From positions 1 through 55,593 of the forward strand of contig DFZN01000030.1 of the NCBI GenBank assembly GCA_002382735.1: a stretch of 55,593 bases of DNA, given 5' to 3'. Shown here piece after piece: positions 1-8,565 of this stretch. Positions within the stretch are counted from its first letter, which is position 1. The number at the start of each line of letters is the position of its first letter. The position numbers were made by a program, and so were the translations under genes. The DNA is from a bacterium UBP11_UBA4055. GTDB taxonomy: Bacteria; UBA4055. The notes beneath the pieces are model-generated. The model was given only the letters and a program-made list of their open reading frames with translations. It was not told the origin of the DNA and did no database searches.

Positions 1-1139
1 TTATCCTGCTGTTTATACTGCTGTTTATCCTGCTGCTTATCGGGTTCTTTGAATACAGTTGCCTGCATTCCGCCGTTATTCTCAATTATTTCAGGCTCGG
101 GAAGTTCGGCCTCTTTGCATGAGTTGATGATTTTCTGAATTCCTCTTCCCCATGTATCTATGTAGCCTGCCTTGAAACAGGCTTCGGCGATATTCTGATT
201 CCTTGGACGGGAACTGTGCTCTTTTTTTAAATCCTCCTGGGTAATGCCTAACGGAAGATTTCCTTCATTCCAAATTGTAAGTCTGTTATCAAAGACGCGC
301 ATCTGAATAGGAGCTCCCATATAAGTTCTGTGAACAAGGGCATTCAACAGCATTTCCCGCAAAGCTTCTTCTGGATATTCTCCCTTTTCAATTCTGAAAA
401 AACCTTTGAATTCAATCGGACGGGTCAGAAATTTATAATTAAGCTGAACCTGAACTTCGTTGAGCATATAGACCAAATTACCCTCAACCACTTCATGGAA
501 TCTCAAGTCTGCCGAGTCTTTTCCGAAACGGCCGATCTTAACCTGAATATTAGGATAAAATCTGATAGGATCTTTACCGAACAAAATAATTGCGGCTCTT
601 TTTATTTTAGCACCTTCCGTCAAATGAAGCTTATCCAGAATCTGCATGGTACTCAATCCTTTAGTATCAGGCATTCTGCCTTGCTCTTTGCTGTCCTTGA
701 TAAACTTAGCTATACTCTTTTCATCAATATCATTGATAGACGCTCTGTCTTCTATCACATCATCCCATGTCTTACCGGCTTTCTTAAGGAGAAATTCATT
801 CAACTCCACTCCGGTCAGCTCCATTTTTGAACTGCCTGAACGATAATAATACCTGCCCCTCAAAGAAACCGGAACAGAGTACGGATTTACCTTTATCGAA
901 ATATACTTTTTCTCGCCTTTTCCGTGCATTTTGACATCGCATATAATACCCATAAAATTCCTGATCTTATTGGGAATCTCTTCCAACAACCTCGAATAAT
1001 CAGAAACGCCGACAATTTTTCCGTTATCATCTTTGCCGATGTATATAACGCCGCCGATGGCATTTGCGAACCCGCATACCCATTTCAGATAATCGTCATG
1101 CCAGCTCTGCTTATACTCAATATTCTGGTTTTCAGTCAT
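1..1139 (-). CDS. AlbA_2 / HATPase_c_4 putative transcriptional regulator, partial at left edge
   Basis: The frame is open from the ATG at 1139 to the window edge (379 codons seen; the C-terminus lies outside). The N-terminal ~110 residues look like a Schlafen AlbA_2 nucleic-acid-binding domain, with FANAIGGVIYIGKDD near residue 25. A GHKL-type ATPase module follows: EALREMLLNALVH near residues 257-270 is the N-box, and a SRPRNQNIAEACF...GYIDTWGRGI block lies near 305-330. This order is typical of COG2865-type predicted regulators. The visible end is a lysine/glutamine repeat (D/Y-KQQ) like the variable linkers before the C-terminal DNA-binding domain in this family. An AAGAGG ribosome-binding site lies 7 nt before the ATG. 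The gene follows the secreted-protein gene by 12 bp, so the two are probably cotranscribed. The regulated target is unknown. Confidence 0.8.
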   Translation of the reverse strand, partial: MTENQNIEYKQSWHDDYLKWVCGFANAIGGVIYIGKDDNGKIVGVSDYSRLLEEIPNKIRNFMGIICDVKMHGKGEKKYISIKVNPYSVPVSLRGRYYYRSGSSKMELTGVELNEFLLKKAGKTWDDVIEDRASINDIDEKSIAKFIKDSKEQGRMPDTKGLSTMQILDKLHLTEGAKIKRAAIILFGKDPIRFYPNIQVKIGRFGKDSADLRFHEVVEGNLVYMLNEVQVQLNYKFLTRPIEFKGFFRIEKGEYPEEALREMLLNALVHRTYMGAPIQMRVFDNRLTIWNEGNLPLGITQEDLKKEHSSRPRNQNIAEACFKAGYIDTWGRGIQKIINSCKEAELPEPEIIENNGGMQATVFKEPDKQQDKQQYKQQD

Positions 1140-1151
1140 TAGATAACCTCT

Positions 1152-2951
1152 TTAAAAACTTATTTTGAAATCTGACAGCTTAAGTCTGTCTGCTACTTTC
1201 ATGCTGTCGGGCTGCCATGCTCTTACATATATCTTGGGCTCCTTTATGTTGCGGAGGTCCATGAGGAGAAATAGATAGCCTTCGTCGCTGTAATTTGTGG
1301 AATTGTAGAACTGCTTGATCTCAAGGCTGTATATCTTTTGTTTGTTCTTTTTTTTAACTGTATTCTCTTCAAAATTGATGTTGATGAACTCATTCGAGTT
1401 AAAAGCCATCTTGAGCCTGTTTATGTATTCTTTCTTGCCCATTTTGTCATATTTGACGCGCTTGCCGGTTTCGAACATTCCGTCCATCTCGCCGATTTTT
1501 TCATCAGGCTGAAGCATTCTTCCCACGATTATCAGGGCGTTGTCGGCGAAAATTGATTCTATATAACCGATCTGTTTTAGGCAGTAAGCGGTCTTGTAAA
1601 GCTCCATGAACTGAATGAGCTGTATCTTGTCTTCATCTGTCCCAAAGCTTTCGGGTTTATTTATAATGTCGGACGCAGCTCTGTCGGAAAGTGAAAATGT
1701 TATAGCGTCTATGAGATTATCTTTGTTGAAAGTAAAAACGACATTTTCTGTAAATTTCGTGTCGTTGCGCGGAAAAGAAAATGACATCGGCACGGATCTC
1801 ACTATTGTCTGATCGTTTAGTTTATACTTCTTTAGTTCTGCATCGCAGACCAGAATGCCCGCGTTGCCGTACATGATGAGGTCGTTGAAGGCCTGATAGG
1901 CTTCCGGAGTAAAAAGATGTTTAGCCTCATGATACTTTTTATTATTAATCGCTTCGAGAATATGCGAAACTGCTTCAAAGTGAACATCTTTTTCTATTTC
2001 AACAACCGTACTTTCAGTTTCCTTAACCGGTTCGGGTTCATTCTCTTCAACTATAAGAGGAATTGACGGATAGCTTGAGTCCGGGAAAGGTATGTGGGAT
2101 ATTTTTTCGAGGACTTTTGTCATGTCGTCATCGTGCTTTATCAGATTATCGTATCTGTACTCTGTCTTGATCTGCAGGCGGTTAGTCGTTGATGCTGAAT
2201 GACCAAAAAAGTCTATCTGGGCAAGTCCGTTCCTCGCTTTGATGTATGAAGACCATGAATCTCCTGTATAGTAAGTTATGTCCATATTTGAAACAGGCTG
2301 ATTATTATATTGAATTCCCAAAACGACGCATTTAGAGCCGTTTTCTTCTCTTATTGTTTTGACTTTGATATCAAGTTGAGTAAACAGTTTGTTCATCCTT
2401 TCAGGAAGAGCTGTCGATAGCTGCCTTTTGTCGAACTCATCCATCTTCATATCTTTATTGAGTTCATCGGCTTTGATCAGCAGATATGACCAGTAATAAT
2501 ATCTGAGAGCGTCACCGATCCTCAAATCATTTTCAGCCTTCATTCCCGATAAAACGAAATCTGTAATTCTATCCGAATGATCGGTTACATCAATTTCTTC
2601 CTTCAAAAGCTTGAGCATTTCGTCTTCATCTATCTCGGCGGAAAGTTTGACAGTCCATGTGGGATAATTGTATTCTTTCTGCTTATAGACAGTATTTCTC
2701 AACAGACCGACTGAAGCGGCTGAAATCCTGTCCTTTTTCATCTCAAAATCTTCTATGACGGTATTACTTCTAAGAAATGTCGCGAATTTTTCAAGAGCAT
2801 GTCTTTTTGCGTTGTTTATCGCCGTCTGTTCTGCCTGCATTTTGCTCATATCGTCGCCGTGAGTATAAACTGCCTCACCTTCTATCGTGACTATCTTCTG
2901 CCCAAAAGCTGAAAAGATACCAAACAGGATCAAAAATAATGTTTTTTTCAT
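1152..2951 (-). CDS. Secreted protein with LPP20/FlgT-like N-terminal domain
   Basis: 599 residues. The first ~18 residues form a signal peptide (MKKTLFLILFGIFSAFGQ) without a lipobox. Residues ~20-115 contain the pattern EGEAVYT...AINNAKRHALEKFATFL...V...AEIDEDEMLKLL, which resembles the LPP20/FlgT N-terminal fold found in periplasmic and surface proteins. The remaining ~480 residues are not recognised. They are rich in charged residues and short beta-prone segments, so a periplasmic or outer-surface location is likely. A GGAGGGG ribosome-binding site precedes the ATG, and a promoter (3009-3037) lies about 60 bp upstream. It appears to head a two-gene unit with the AlbA_2 protein. No function is assigned. 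Confidence 0.75.
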   Translation of the reverse strand: MKKTLFLILFGIFSAFGQKIVTIEGEAVYTHGDDMSKMQAEQTAINNAKRHALEKFATFLRSNTVIEDFEMKKDRISAASVGLLRNTVYKQKEYNYPTWTVKLSAEIDEDEMLKLLKEEIDVTDHSDRITDFVLSGMKAENDLRIGDALRYYYWSYLLIKADELNKDMKMDEFDKRQLSTALPERMNKLFTQLDIKVKTIREENGSKCVVLGIQYNNQPVSNMDITYYTGDSWSSYIKARNGLAQIDFFGHSASTTNRLQIKTEYRYDNLIKHDDDMTKVLEKISHIPFPDSSYPSIPLIVEENEPEPVKETESTVVEIEKDVHFEAVSHILEAINNKKYHEAKHLFTPEAYQAFNDLIMYGNAGILVCDAELKKYKLNDQTIVRSVPMSFSFPRNDTKFTENVVFTFNKDNLIDAITFSLSDRAASDIINKPESFGTDEDKIQLIQFMELYKTAYCLKQIGYIESIFADNALIIVGRMLQPDEKIGEMDGMFETGKRVKYDKMGKKEYINRLKMAFNSNEFININFEENTVKKKNKQKIYSLEIKQFYNSTNYSDEGYLFLLMDLRNIKEPKIYVRAWQPDSMKVADRLKLSDFKISF

Positions 2952-3008
2952 ACAAACCCCTCCTAAGTCATTCTATTACATTAACAGGTTTTACCAATAA
3001 CACTAAAG

Positions 3009-3037
3009 AATATAAATTCTTTGCGACTTTTAGTCAA
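3009..3037 (-). promoter_or_regulatory. Sigma-70-like promoter for the 2951-1152 gene
   Basis: On the minus strand TTGACT (3037-3032) and TATATT (3014-3009) are separated by exactly 17 bp. The predicted start near 3002 leaves about 50 nt of leader before the ATG at 2951. It matches the other promoters in the window in spacing and in the TATATT element. Confidence 0.6.
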
Positions 3038-3082
3038 TAATTTCCTCTGTTCATTTTGGTCAGGTTTTCTTAACTTTATGTC

Positions 3083-3988
3083 ATGAGCGAACATGAAAAA
3101 TATTACTATTCCGAAATTCTGCCCTTTATGAAGGAAAGGTACGGCAAAAAGCTGGGAAAGATAGGTCTGACGCTTCACATTCCCTGTCCGAACGAACCGC
3201 CCTGTATTTTCTGCAACAGGGATTCCTTTATTCCGCAGACGATAAAAGGTGCGGTGACGGTGAAGGAGCAGATGGAGCAGGGACTGCCCTATGTGAAGCG
3301 CAAGTACCCGACTGATCAGTTCGTGGCATATTTTCAGGATAACACTTCGACTTACGGCGATATAAATTATCTAAAGAAATCATTCAGGGAGGCACTGAGT
3401 TATCCTGAAATACGGGTTCTTGCGCTTTCCACGCGGCCGGACAGCATTTATCCCGCACTGCTGGAAATGCTGAACAGAACTGCCGGAGGCAGGGATGTAT
3501 GGCTTGAGCTGGGACTTCAGTCCGTTCACGACAGTACGCTCAAGACAATCGGCCGCGGGCACGACTACGCCTGCTTTTTAAACGCGTTTAAAATGATCAG
3601 AGAGAACACTGATTTTCTCGCAGGCGTACACCTGATAATCGGGCTTCCCTGTGAAACGGACGAAATGGTCTTTGAAACTTTCAGGGAGATCAACAGAATA
3701 AAGCCCGATTATATCAAGATCCATCACCTTCAGGTGATAAAGGGTACCGGGCTTGAAAAAATATTTAAAAACGGTGGGTATGAACCTCTTACGCTAAAGA
3801 AATATATTGAGCTTTTTTCCAAAGCTGTATCATACCTCGACAGATCAATCGTGATACACAGGAACCTGTCACGCGCTCATGCGGATCAGCTCATAGCTCC
3901 AAAATGGGGTATTATCGCGGAAGAGTTTAAAGAAAAAGTTCATGAGTATATGGATAAGAACGGACTCTATCAGGGCTCGTCACTTTAA
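3083..3988 (+). CDS. TIGR01212/YhcC-like radical SAM protein
   Basis: 301 residues. Near residues 34-44 there is a Cx5CxxC cysteine set (CPNEPPCIFC), the spaced 4Fe-4S motif of the YhcC/TIGR01212 branch of radical SAM proteins. It is followed by the family segments FVAYFQDNTSTY, LALSTRPD, WLELGLQS and GVHLIIGLPCET. Length and order match family members, which are related to Elp3-type radical SAM proteins but lack the acetyltransferase domain. The substrate is not established. The ATG used sits in ATGtcATGAGC with no obvious ribosome-binding site. The 3' end overlaps the convergent D,D-carboxypeptidase gene by 9 bp. Confidence 0.88.
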   Translation: MSEHEKYYYSEILPFMKERYGKKLGKIGLTLHIPCPNEPPCIFCNRDSFIPQTIKGAVTVKEQMEQGLPYVKRKYPTDQFVAYFQDNTSTYGDINYLKKSFREALSYPEIRVLALSTRPDSIYPALLEMLNRTAGGRDVWLELGLQSVHDSTLKTIGRGHDYACFLNAFKMIRENTDFLAGVHLIIGLPCETDEMVFETFREINRIKPDYIKIHHLQVIKGTGLEKIFKNGGYEPLTLKKYIELFSKAVSYLDRSIVIHRNLSRAHADQLIAPKWGIIAEEFKEKVHEYMDKNGLYQGSSL

Positions 3989-4921
3989 TGTCTCAGTCCC
4001 GACTTTATCTACAACAGGCTCGGGAGTTCTTTCGGCCTCAAGTTCAGAAAATCCCCATGTTACGAGATCATTGATGAACTTGTCCCTTCCCTTCATGCTG
4101 CGCGAACCAAGAACGACAGCCGCAAGCCTGTCCTCATCTTTTTTGGCCGTCGCCACGATGCAGAAACCCGCTTTATCGTAAAACCCTGTTTTAAGTCCGT
4201 CGAAGTAGGGATAATCCTTTATCAGCCTGCTCGTATTCCTGAGATCGAACCTGTCCTTTCCCTCCCTTACGCTGTCTGTCCATCTTGAACTGTACTTCAA
4301 AATGAGTGGATGTTTAAGCATTTCTTCCGCAAGGAGAACAAGATCGAAACAGGTGGACTTATTCGCACCCATATTTTTACTTCTGTTCTTCCTTGAAGGC
4401 GGAAGCCCGTGAGGATAATAAAATATTGTGTTCTCCATCCCGAGCTGTTTTGCCCTTGAATTCATCATGTTGACAAAAAGAGGGACCTTCCCTTCTCCCC
4501 CGACCTTCTCGGCAAGAACGGTCGTTGCGTCATTTGCTGACTTCATTATCACAGATTTCAGCAGATCCCCGACAGACATTTCTTCGTGCTCGCGCAGGTA
4601 TATTTGCGACCCTCCGATCTTTGAGGCTGCCGTAGATGTCTTAAGCGTATCGTTCAGAGAAAGTTTTCCGCTTTTTATCTCCTCGACCACCAGCAGGATC
4701 GACATCATTTTCGTGACGGAAGCTATTTCGTACCTATTATAAGCGTTGTGTTCGAAAAGTACCCTGCCGCCTTCAAGATCGACCAGCATTACGGCAGAAT
4801 AATCTTTGAACCTGTTTATAAAAGGTTTGCTAAGATCCGTCTTTTTGGCAAATTTGGTACTTTGAGCCTGAGAAAGAGAGCATAAACCTATGAGGATAAG
4901 ATTGAACATTAATTTTTTCAT
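3980..4921 (-). CDS. D-alanyl-D-alanine carboxypeptidase, peptidase family S11
   Basis: 313 residues with an N-terminal signal peptide (hydrophobic stretch ending near SQAQS). The three penicillin-binding signatures are present in order: SVTK (SxxK, nucleophile serine) near residue 68, SAN (SxN) near residue 128 and KTG near residue 245. The family removes the terminal D-Ala of peptidoglycan pentapeptides in the periplasm. The usual C-terminal amphipathic anchor domain of PBP5 is not visible, so the protein may be soluble or loosely attached. The gene begins 17 bp after queC and is probably read with it. Assignment to S11 is secure; the exact subtype (DacA or DacF) is not. Confidence 0.9.
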   Translation of the reverse strand: MKKLMFNLILIGLCSLSQAQSTKFAKKTDLSKPFINRFKDYSAVMLVDLEGGRVLFEHNAYNRYEIASVTKMMSILLVVEEIKSGKLSLNDTLKTSTAASKIGGSQIYLREHEEMSVGDLLKSVIMKSANDATTVLAEKVGGEGKVPLFVNMMNSRAKQLGMENTIFYYPHGLPPSRKNRSKNMGANKSTCFDLVLLAEEMLKHPLILKYSSRWTDSVREGKDRFDLRNTSRLIKDYPYFDGLKTGFYDKAGFCIVATAKKDEDRLAAVVLGSRSMKGRDKFINDLVTWGFSELEAERTPEPVVDKVGTETLK

Positions 4922-4938
4922 ACTGAGCTTTTCGTTAT

Positions 4939-5613
4939 TTATACATACGCTGTTTCATCTTTATAACCTGAATCTTCGAACCCTTTCCTTCTCAAGATGC
5001 AGCTGTCGCAGTGTCCGCAGGCTTTACCAAGAACAGGCTCGTAACATGATATCGTCTTTGAGTAATCGACTCCGAGACCTTTCCCCGTTCTTATTATTTC
5101 AGCTTTGGTCATGCTGATTAGGGGTGCTTCGATCATTACTTTGATCCCTGCCTCGACCGAACTTTTTAGCGCGAGGTCCGCAACTTTCTGATATGCCGCT
5201 ATATACTCGGGTCTGCAGTCGGGATAGCCTGAATAATCCAGACTGTTCACACCGATAAAAACAGCTTCGGCCCCGATCGTTTCCGCATAGGCCAGCGCGT
5301 AGCTCAAGAAAACAGTATTCCTGGCCGGAACATAAGAATCAGGTATTTTCGTTGAGTCAAAGCTGTCTTTTTTTACTTTAATACTGTGATCGGTGAGCGA
5401 TGAAGTCTTGAAGAATTCTCTGTCGAGACGCGCTATCCTGTGTTCCGCAGCTCCGAATTTCCCGGCGTTGTATGAAGCAAGCTCAAGCTCAAACGAGTGC
5501 TTTTGGCCGTAGTCGAAAGAAAGCGCATAGACTTCGAACCCTCTGTCTTTGGCAACAGCGAGACAGGTGGTCGAATCAAGTCCCCCGGATAACAGCACAA
5601 CAGCTTTTTTCAT
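4939..5613 (-). CDS. queC: 7-cyano-7-deazaguanine synthase
   Basis: Makes preQ0 from 7-carboxy-7-deazaguanine, ammonia and ATP in the queuosine pathway. Evidence is the PP-loop SGGLDSTT at the N-terminus and the C-terminal zinc-binding cluster CxxxxxxxxCGHCDSC. The start is placed at the second ATG of ATGATGAAAAAAGCT (5613, 224 codons, the usual QueC length). A longer frame begins with TTG at 5646, but that codon lies inside the predicted -10 box and cannot be transcribed from this promoter. ATG codons at 5637 and 5628 remain possible. tgt, the tRNA-modifying enzyme of the same pathway, is also in this window (38683). Confidence 0.93.
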   Translation of the reverse strand: MKKAVVLLSGGLDSTTCLAVAKDRGFEVYALSFDYGQKHSFELELASYNAGKFGAAEHRIARLDREFFKTSSLTDHSIKVKKDSFDSTKIPDSYVPARNTVFLSYALAYAETIGAEAVFIGVNSLDYSGYPDCRPEYIAAYQKVADLALKSSVEAGIKVMIEAPLISMTKAEIIRTGKGLGVDYSKTISCYEPVLGKACGHCDSCILRRKGFEDSGYKDETAYV

Positions 5614-5645
5614 CATTTTTCCGCGCATGTTCAACATCTCTTTCA

Positions 5646-5674
5646 AGTATAATAAAAAACCGGGTTTTTATCAA
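5646..5674 (-). promoter_or_regulatory. Sigma-70-like promoter for queC
   Basis: TTGATA (5674-5669), a 17-bp spacer, and TATACT (5651-5646). The predicted start near 5639 leaves a leader of only ~26 nt to the chosen ATG. The spacer holds a short inverted repeat (AAAACC-C-GGTTTT). It could be a weak terminator for dprA just upstream or an operator; the sequence cannot decide between these. Confidence 0.6.
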
Positions 5675-5691
5675 GCCATAATTTGATGCCG

Positions 5692-6813
5692 TTATTTTCT
5701 TGCTACCGAAAATATATTGTTGTGCCCCCTTACGATGAATTTATTCATTTCGAGCATGAAGAGTTTGCTCATTAGCAGCCCGGTATCGAGACCCAGTTCA
5801 TCCGACAGCTCGTCGATACTTCTTGAATCTTCGACAAGCAGACTGAATATTTTTTCTTCAATGTCGTCTGTGAATGATATCAGTTTTCCCTCGACCGCCC
5901 TGACTTTATCCGAAGTTCTGTTCTTTACCCGTTCGGGCATCTCATCAATTATATCATCGACGCACATGATAAGTTTCGCCTGACCTGTTTTTATAAGATT
6001 GTTCCCGCCTTCGAACTTAGGCCTGAATATCTCGTTCGGTATGGCGAACACTTCTCTTCCCTGCTCCAGAGCAAAATTGGCCGTTATAAGCGAGCCTGAA
6101 TCTTTTTTTGCTTCCCCGATCAGTACGCCCAGGCTTATTCCGCTTATAACGCGGTTCCTTGCGGGAAAAGTGTAGGTCGTCGGTTTCGTGCCTATCAGGA
6201 AGGGCGAAAAAACAGCTCCTCCCGACTCGGCTATAGACCTCCGCACCGCCCTGCTCTCCAGATTAACCCCGCAGTCAATGCCTGAGCCGAGAACCGCGAC
6301 CGTCCTTTTTCCCGCCTCCAGCGCGCCCTTGTGCGCGGCCGTGTCCGCCCCCATCGCCAGCCCGCTGACGATCACATATCCCGCCTCCGCGAGTTCCCTT
6401 GAAAGCCTGCTTATAGTCTGGGCTCCGGACTTCGTCACGGTCCTTGAGCCCACTACGGCGATGGATATGTCGTCCTTTTCACTCAGCACGCCTTCGTAGA
6501 AAAGGTACAGGGGCGGATCATAGATGTTCTTCAGGTTGTCAGGGTAGCCTTCGTCAAATACCGTAACCAGCCCGTAATCCTGGAACTTATTGAGCATTTC
6601 CATCTGATCACGGTAAACTGAATCGTCGAATACGGCTTTCCTCAGGCTCTGTATCCCGTTAACCGATATCCCGTTGACCTGAAGCTCTTCATCCGGTAAT
6701 TCCTTGCACTCTTCCGCTGTTCTGCATGCCGACAGAAGTTTATTGATCGACGCACTGGTAAGATATCTTACCGATTCAAGCTTAAGAATTTCTCTAAACC
6801 GATCCGCTGTCAC
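5692..6813 (-). CDS. dprA: DNA-processing protein DprA (Smf)
   Basis: 373 residues, the common length. The central Rossmann-like core carries the family motifs AVVGSRTVTKSGA, SGLAMGADTAAHKGAL, TVAVLGSG and FPARNRVISG; the last is the single-stranded-DNA and RecA loading face. An N-terminal SAM-like region (~1-70) and a C-terminal winged-helix DprA_WH region (~310-373, SIDELSDELGLDTGLLMSKL) are present. DprA binds incoming single-stranded DNA during natural transformation. The start is GTG with GGAGG 4 nt upstream. A terminator separates it from obgE, so it probably has its own promoter. Confidence 0.92.
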   Translation of the reverse strand: MTADRFREILKLESVRYLTSASINKLLSACRTAEECKELPDEELQVNGISVNGIQSLRKAVFDDSVYRDQMEMLNKFQDYGLVTVFDEGYPDNLKNIYDPPLYLFYEGVLSEKDDISIAVVGSRTVTKSGAQTISRLSRELAEAGYVIVSGLAMGADTAAHKGALEAGKRTVAVLGSGIDCGVNLESRAVRRSIAESGGAVFSPFLIGTKPTTYTFPARNRVISGISLGVLIGEAKKDSGSLITANFALEQGREVFAIPNEIFRPKFEGGNNLIKTGQAKLIMCVDDIIDEMPERVKNRTSDKVRAVEGKLISFTDDIEEKIFSLLVEDSRSIDELSDELGLDTGLLMSKLFMLEMNKFIVRGHNNIFSVARK

Positions 6814-6835
6814 CTTTCCTCCAATGTTTTTTGGA

Positions 6836-6872
6836 AAAATAACACAAAAGGCGTGTCAAATCGTGACACGCC
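6836..6872 (-). terminator. Intrinsic terminator after obgE
   Basis: On the minus strand a perfect 9-bp stem GGCGTGTCA/TGACACGCC with a 5-nt loop (6872-6850) is followed by TTTTGTGTTATTTT. It lies 22 bp after the obgE stop and ends obgE transcription before dprA. Confidence 0.85.
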
Positions 6873-6893
6873 CTGAAAATATTTTAACTTTTT

Positions 6894-7880
6894 TTATCTT
6901 TCCCAGACCGGAACAGGTGTTTCAGTCTCTTTTATCTTTTCAGCTATCATGAGTTTAAGTTCATCAAGCCCCTCGTTGCTGAATGACGATATCTTGTGAT
7001 CGAAAAATTTTCCTTTATACGGTTTTTCAAGCAGGTCTTTTTTGGACATAATGACCATGAACGGTTTTTCCCTCATTATATCGCTGTATGTAAAAAGTTC
7101 GTTCTGAAGCACCTTGAAATCTTTTTTATAATCCTCCGAATCCGCAGTGATAAGGTAAACAAGAACCTTTGTTCTTTCTATATGCTTCAAAAATCTGAGC
7201 CCGAGCCCCTTTCCTTCGCTAGCACCCTTGATCAGACCCGGAATGTCGGCCATAACGAAACTTTTATAATTTTCATATTTAACTATTCCGAGATTGGGAA
7301 ACAGTGTTGTGAACGGATAATCTGCTATTTTCGGTCTTGCGTTGGACAGTACGGAAAGAAGAGTTGATTTTCCCGCGTTAGGAAAACCTACGAGTCCTAC
7401 ATCGGCCAGCACTTTAAGCTCGAGGATCAGATGCTTTTCTTCTCCGCTTAATCCGCTTTGAGCATATTTGGGAGCCTGCCTTGTCGCGGTCTTAAAATGA
7501 GCGTTCCCCCATCCTCCCTTTCCGCCTTCGAGGAACAAATAATGCTTTTTGTCTTCCGAGACATCAAGGTATATCTCTCCGGTTTCGCTGTCGGATACGA
7601 CCGTTCCCAGAGGCACTTTGATCACGATGCTCTTGCCGCCCTTCCCGCTCATATCGTTCATGCCGCCGTCGTGACCGTTCTCTGCAATGAATTTCCTGTT
7701 CAGCGTAAAATCAAGAAGGGTGTTCATGTTCACTTCTCCCTCGAAGATGATATCTCCGCCTCTGCCGCCGTCTCCTCCGTTCGGTGTCCCTCTCGGCACG
7801 AATTTTTCTCTTCTGAATGCAACTTTCCCTTTTCCCCCGCTGCCGGACTTAACGGTGATATTTACATAATCCACGAACAT
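6894..7880 (-). CDS. obgE: GTPase Obg (ribosome assembly)
   Basis: 328 residues. The glycine-rich Obg fold occupies ~1-158 (GSGGKGKVAFRREKFVPRG, GGDGGRGGD). The GTPase domain follows with G1 GFPNAGKS near residue 166, G3 DIPG and a G4-like SKKD. The optional C-terminal OCT domain is absent, as in many lineages. Obg binds the 50S subunit during assembly and responds to stress nucleotides. A promoter lies just upstream (7902-7930) and a terminator just downstream, so this is a single-gene unit. The usual neighbours rplU and rpmA are not adjacent. Confidence 0.95.
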   Translation of the reverse strand: MFVDYVNITVKSGSGGKGKVAFRREKFVPRGTPNGGDGGRGGDIIFEGEVNMNTLLDFTLNRKFIAENGHDGGMNDMSGKGGKSIVIKVPLGTVVSDSETGEIYLDVSEDKKHYLFLEGGKGGWGNAHFKTATRQAPKYAQSGLSGEEKHLILELKVLADVGLVGFPNAGKSTLLSVLSNARPKIADYPFTTLFPNLGIVKYENYKSFVMADIPGLIKGASEGKGLGLRFLKHIERTKVLVYLITADSEDYKKDFKVLQNELFTYSDIMREKPFMVIMSKKDLLEKPYKGKFFDHKISSFSNEGLDELKLMIAEKIKETETPVPVWER

Positions 7881-7901
7881 ATTGATCCCTGTATTTCCTG
7901 T

Positions 7902-7930
7902 AATATAAAAATTATGCGTGACAATAGCAA
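7902..7930 (-). promoter_or_regulatory. Sigma-70-like promoter for obgE
   Basis: TTGCTA (7930-7925), 17-bp spacer, TATATT (7907-7902). The predicted transcript starts near 7895, giving a 15-nt leader before the obgE ATG. Confidence 0.6.
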
Positions 7931-7961
7931 AATAAATAACTGAAAGTTTTAGTTTTTTTCC

Positions 7962-7990
7962 TTGAATAATATAATTTTTTACATTACTTT
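7962..7990 (+). promoter_or_regulatory. Candidate promoter of the tRNA-Pro pair
   Basis: TTGAAT (7962-7967), 17-bp spacer, TACTTT (7985-7990). The predicted start near 7997 is about 9 nt before the first tRNA. The -10 match is only fair. Confidence 0.4.
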
Positions 7991-8005
7991 ACAATCCGTT
8001 TTATT

Positions 8006-8080
8006 CGGGGTGTAGCGCAGTCCGGTTAGCGCGTTACGTTCGGGACGTAAAAGTCGGAAGTTCGAATCTTCTCACCCCGA
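8006..8080 (+). tRNA. tRNA-Pro (anticodon CGG)
   Basis: 75 nt fold completely. Acceptor CGGGGTG/CACCCCG, D stem GCGC/GCGC, anticodon stem TTACG/CGTAA with loop TTCGGGA, T stem GGAAG/CTTCT with TTCGAAT, and discriminator A. The loop gives anticodon CGG, which reads CCG. The CCA end is not encoded. Confidence 0.95.
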
Positions 8081-8118
8081 CAGTAAAACTTGAAATAACC
8101 GATTCTAAGATTTCCGTT

Positions 8119-8193
8119 CGGGATGTAGCGCAGCCCGGTTAGCGTGTTTGTCTGGGGGGCAAAAGGTCGCGAGTTCGAATCTCGCCATCCCGA
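8119..8193 (+). tRNA. tRNA-Pro (anticodon GGG)
   Basis: 75 nt cloverleaf with acceptor CGGGATG/CATCCCG, anticodon stem TTTGT/GCAAA with loop CTGGGGG, and T stem GCGAG/CTCGC. The anticodon GGG reads CCC and CCU. It lies 38 bp after the CGG isoacceptor and probably shares its transcript. A UGG isoacceptor is not in the window. Confidence 0.95.
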
Positions 8194-8220
8194 CTCGGAA
8201 CTTATTCAGGAGAAAAAACT

Positions 8221-8565
8221 ATGAAAAAAGCAATATTCTTCGCCACAATGTCAGCGGTATTTTTCACATTCGTATCATGCAGTACTTCCTCAGAGATCAG
8301 ACCTCCGGAGATCACAACGAGAACCCTTGTAGCCACTGTCATAGGTCAGAAAGGTGTGCTCGTAGGCGAATTTGAAGACGGTTCCAAGGTCGTCGAAGGC
8401 AATCTGAGCGCAGATGTCGTAACATGGGAAGGCTGGCAGCTTTTGCTCAGGACCGAGCAGGGTCAGGTCTATGATCATCTGTCTCATGAAATGTTCTATG
8501 AAGGCGACAGAGTAATAATCGTTGTTCAGGATGGGAAAGTCCTTTCTGTCAAATTCGCCCCGTAA
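8221..8565 (+). CDS. Small lipoprotein, function unknown
   Basis: 114 residues. A type II signal peptide ends in TFVSC, so Cys20 would be lipidated. The mature ~95 residues are beta-rich, and I recognise no family. A GGAG ribosome-binding site lies just upstream. The gene begins 27 bp after the second tRNA and may be transcribed with the tRNAs, since no terminator separates them. Its last 40 bp overlap the 3' end of convergent rimO in another frame. Confidence 0.7.
   Translation: MKKAIFFATMSAVFFTFVSCSTSSEIRPPEITTRTLVATVIGQKGVLVGEFEDGSKVVEGNLSADVVTWEGWQLLLRTEQGQVYDHLSHEMFYEGDRVIIVVQDGKVLSVKFAP

Noticed and set aside
1..60. A short direct-repeat or CRISPR-like array at the left edge
   Set aside because: The repeat is a codon repeat in a coding frame (KQQ units) with no spacers.
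5652..5668. Inverted repeat AAAACC-C-GGTTTT as a queC operator
   Set aside because: It can equally be a weak terminator of dprA and is only 6 bp per arm, so no claim is made.
5613..5691. A preQ1 riboswitch upstream of queC
   Set aside because: The predicted transcript start leaves only ~26 nt before the start codon, with no space for an aptamer.
8119..8220. Integration site at the tRNA-Pro genes
   Set aside because: No integrase and no repeated tRNA 3' end were seen in the window.
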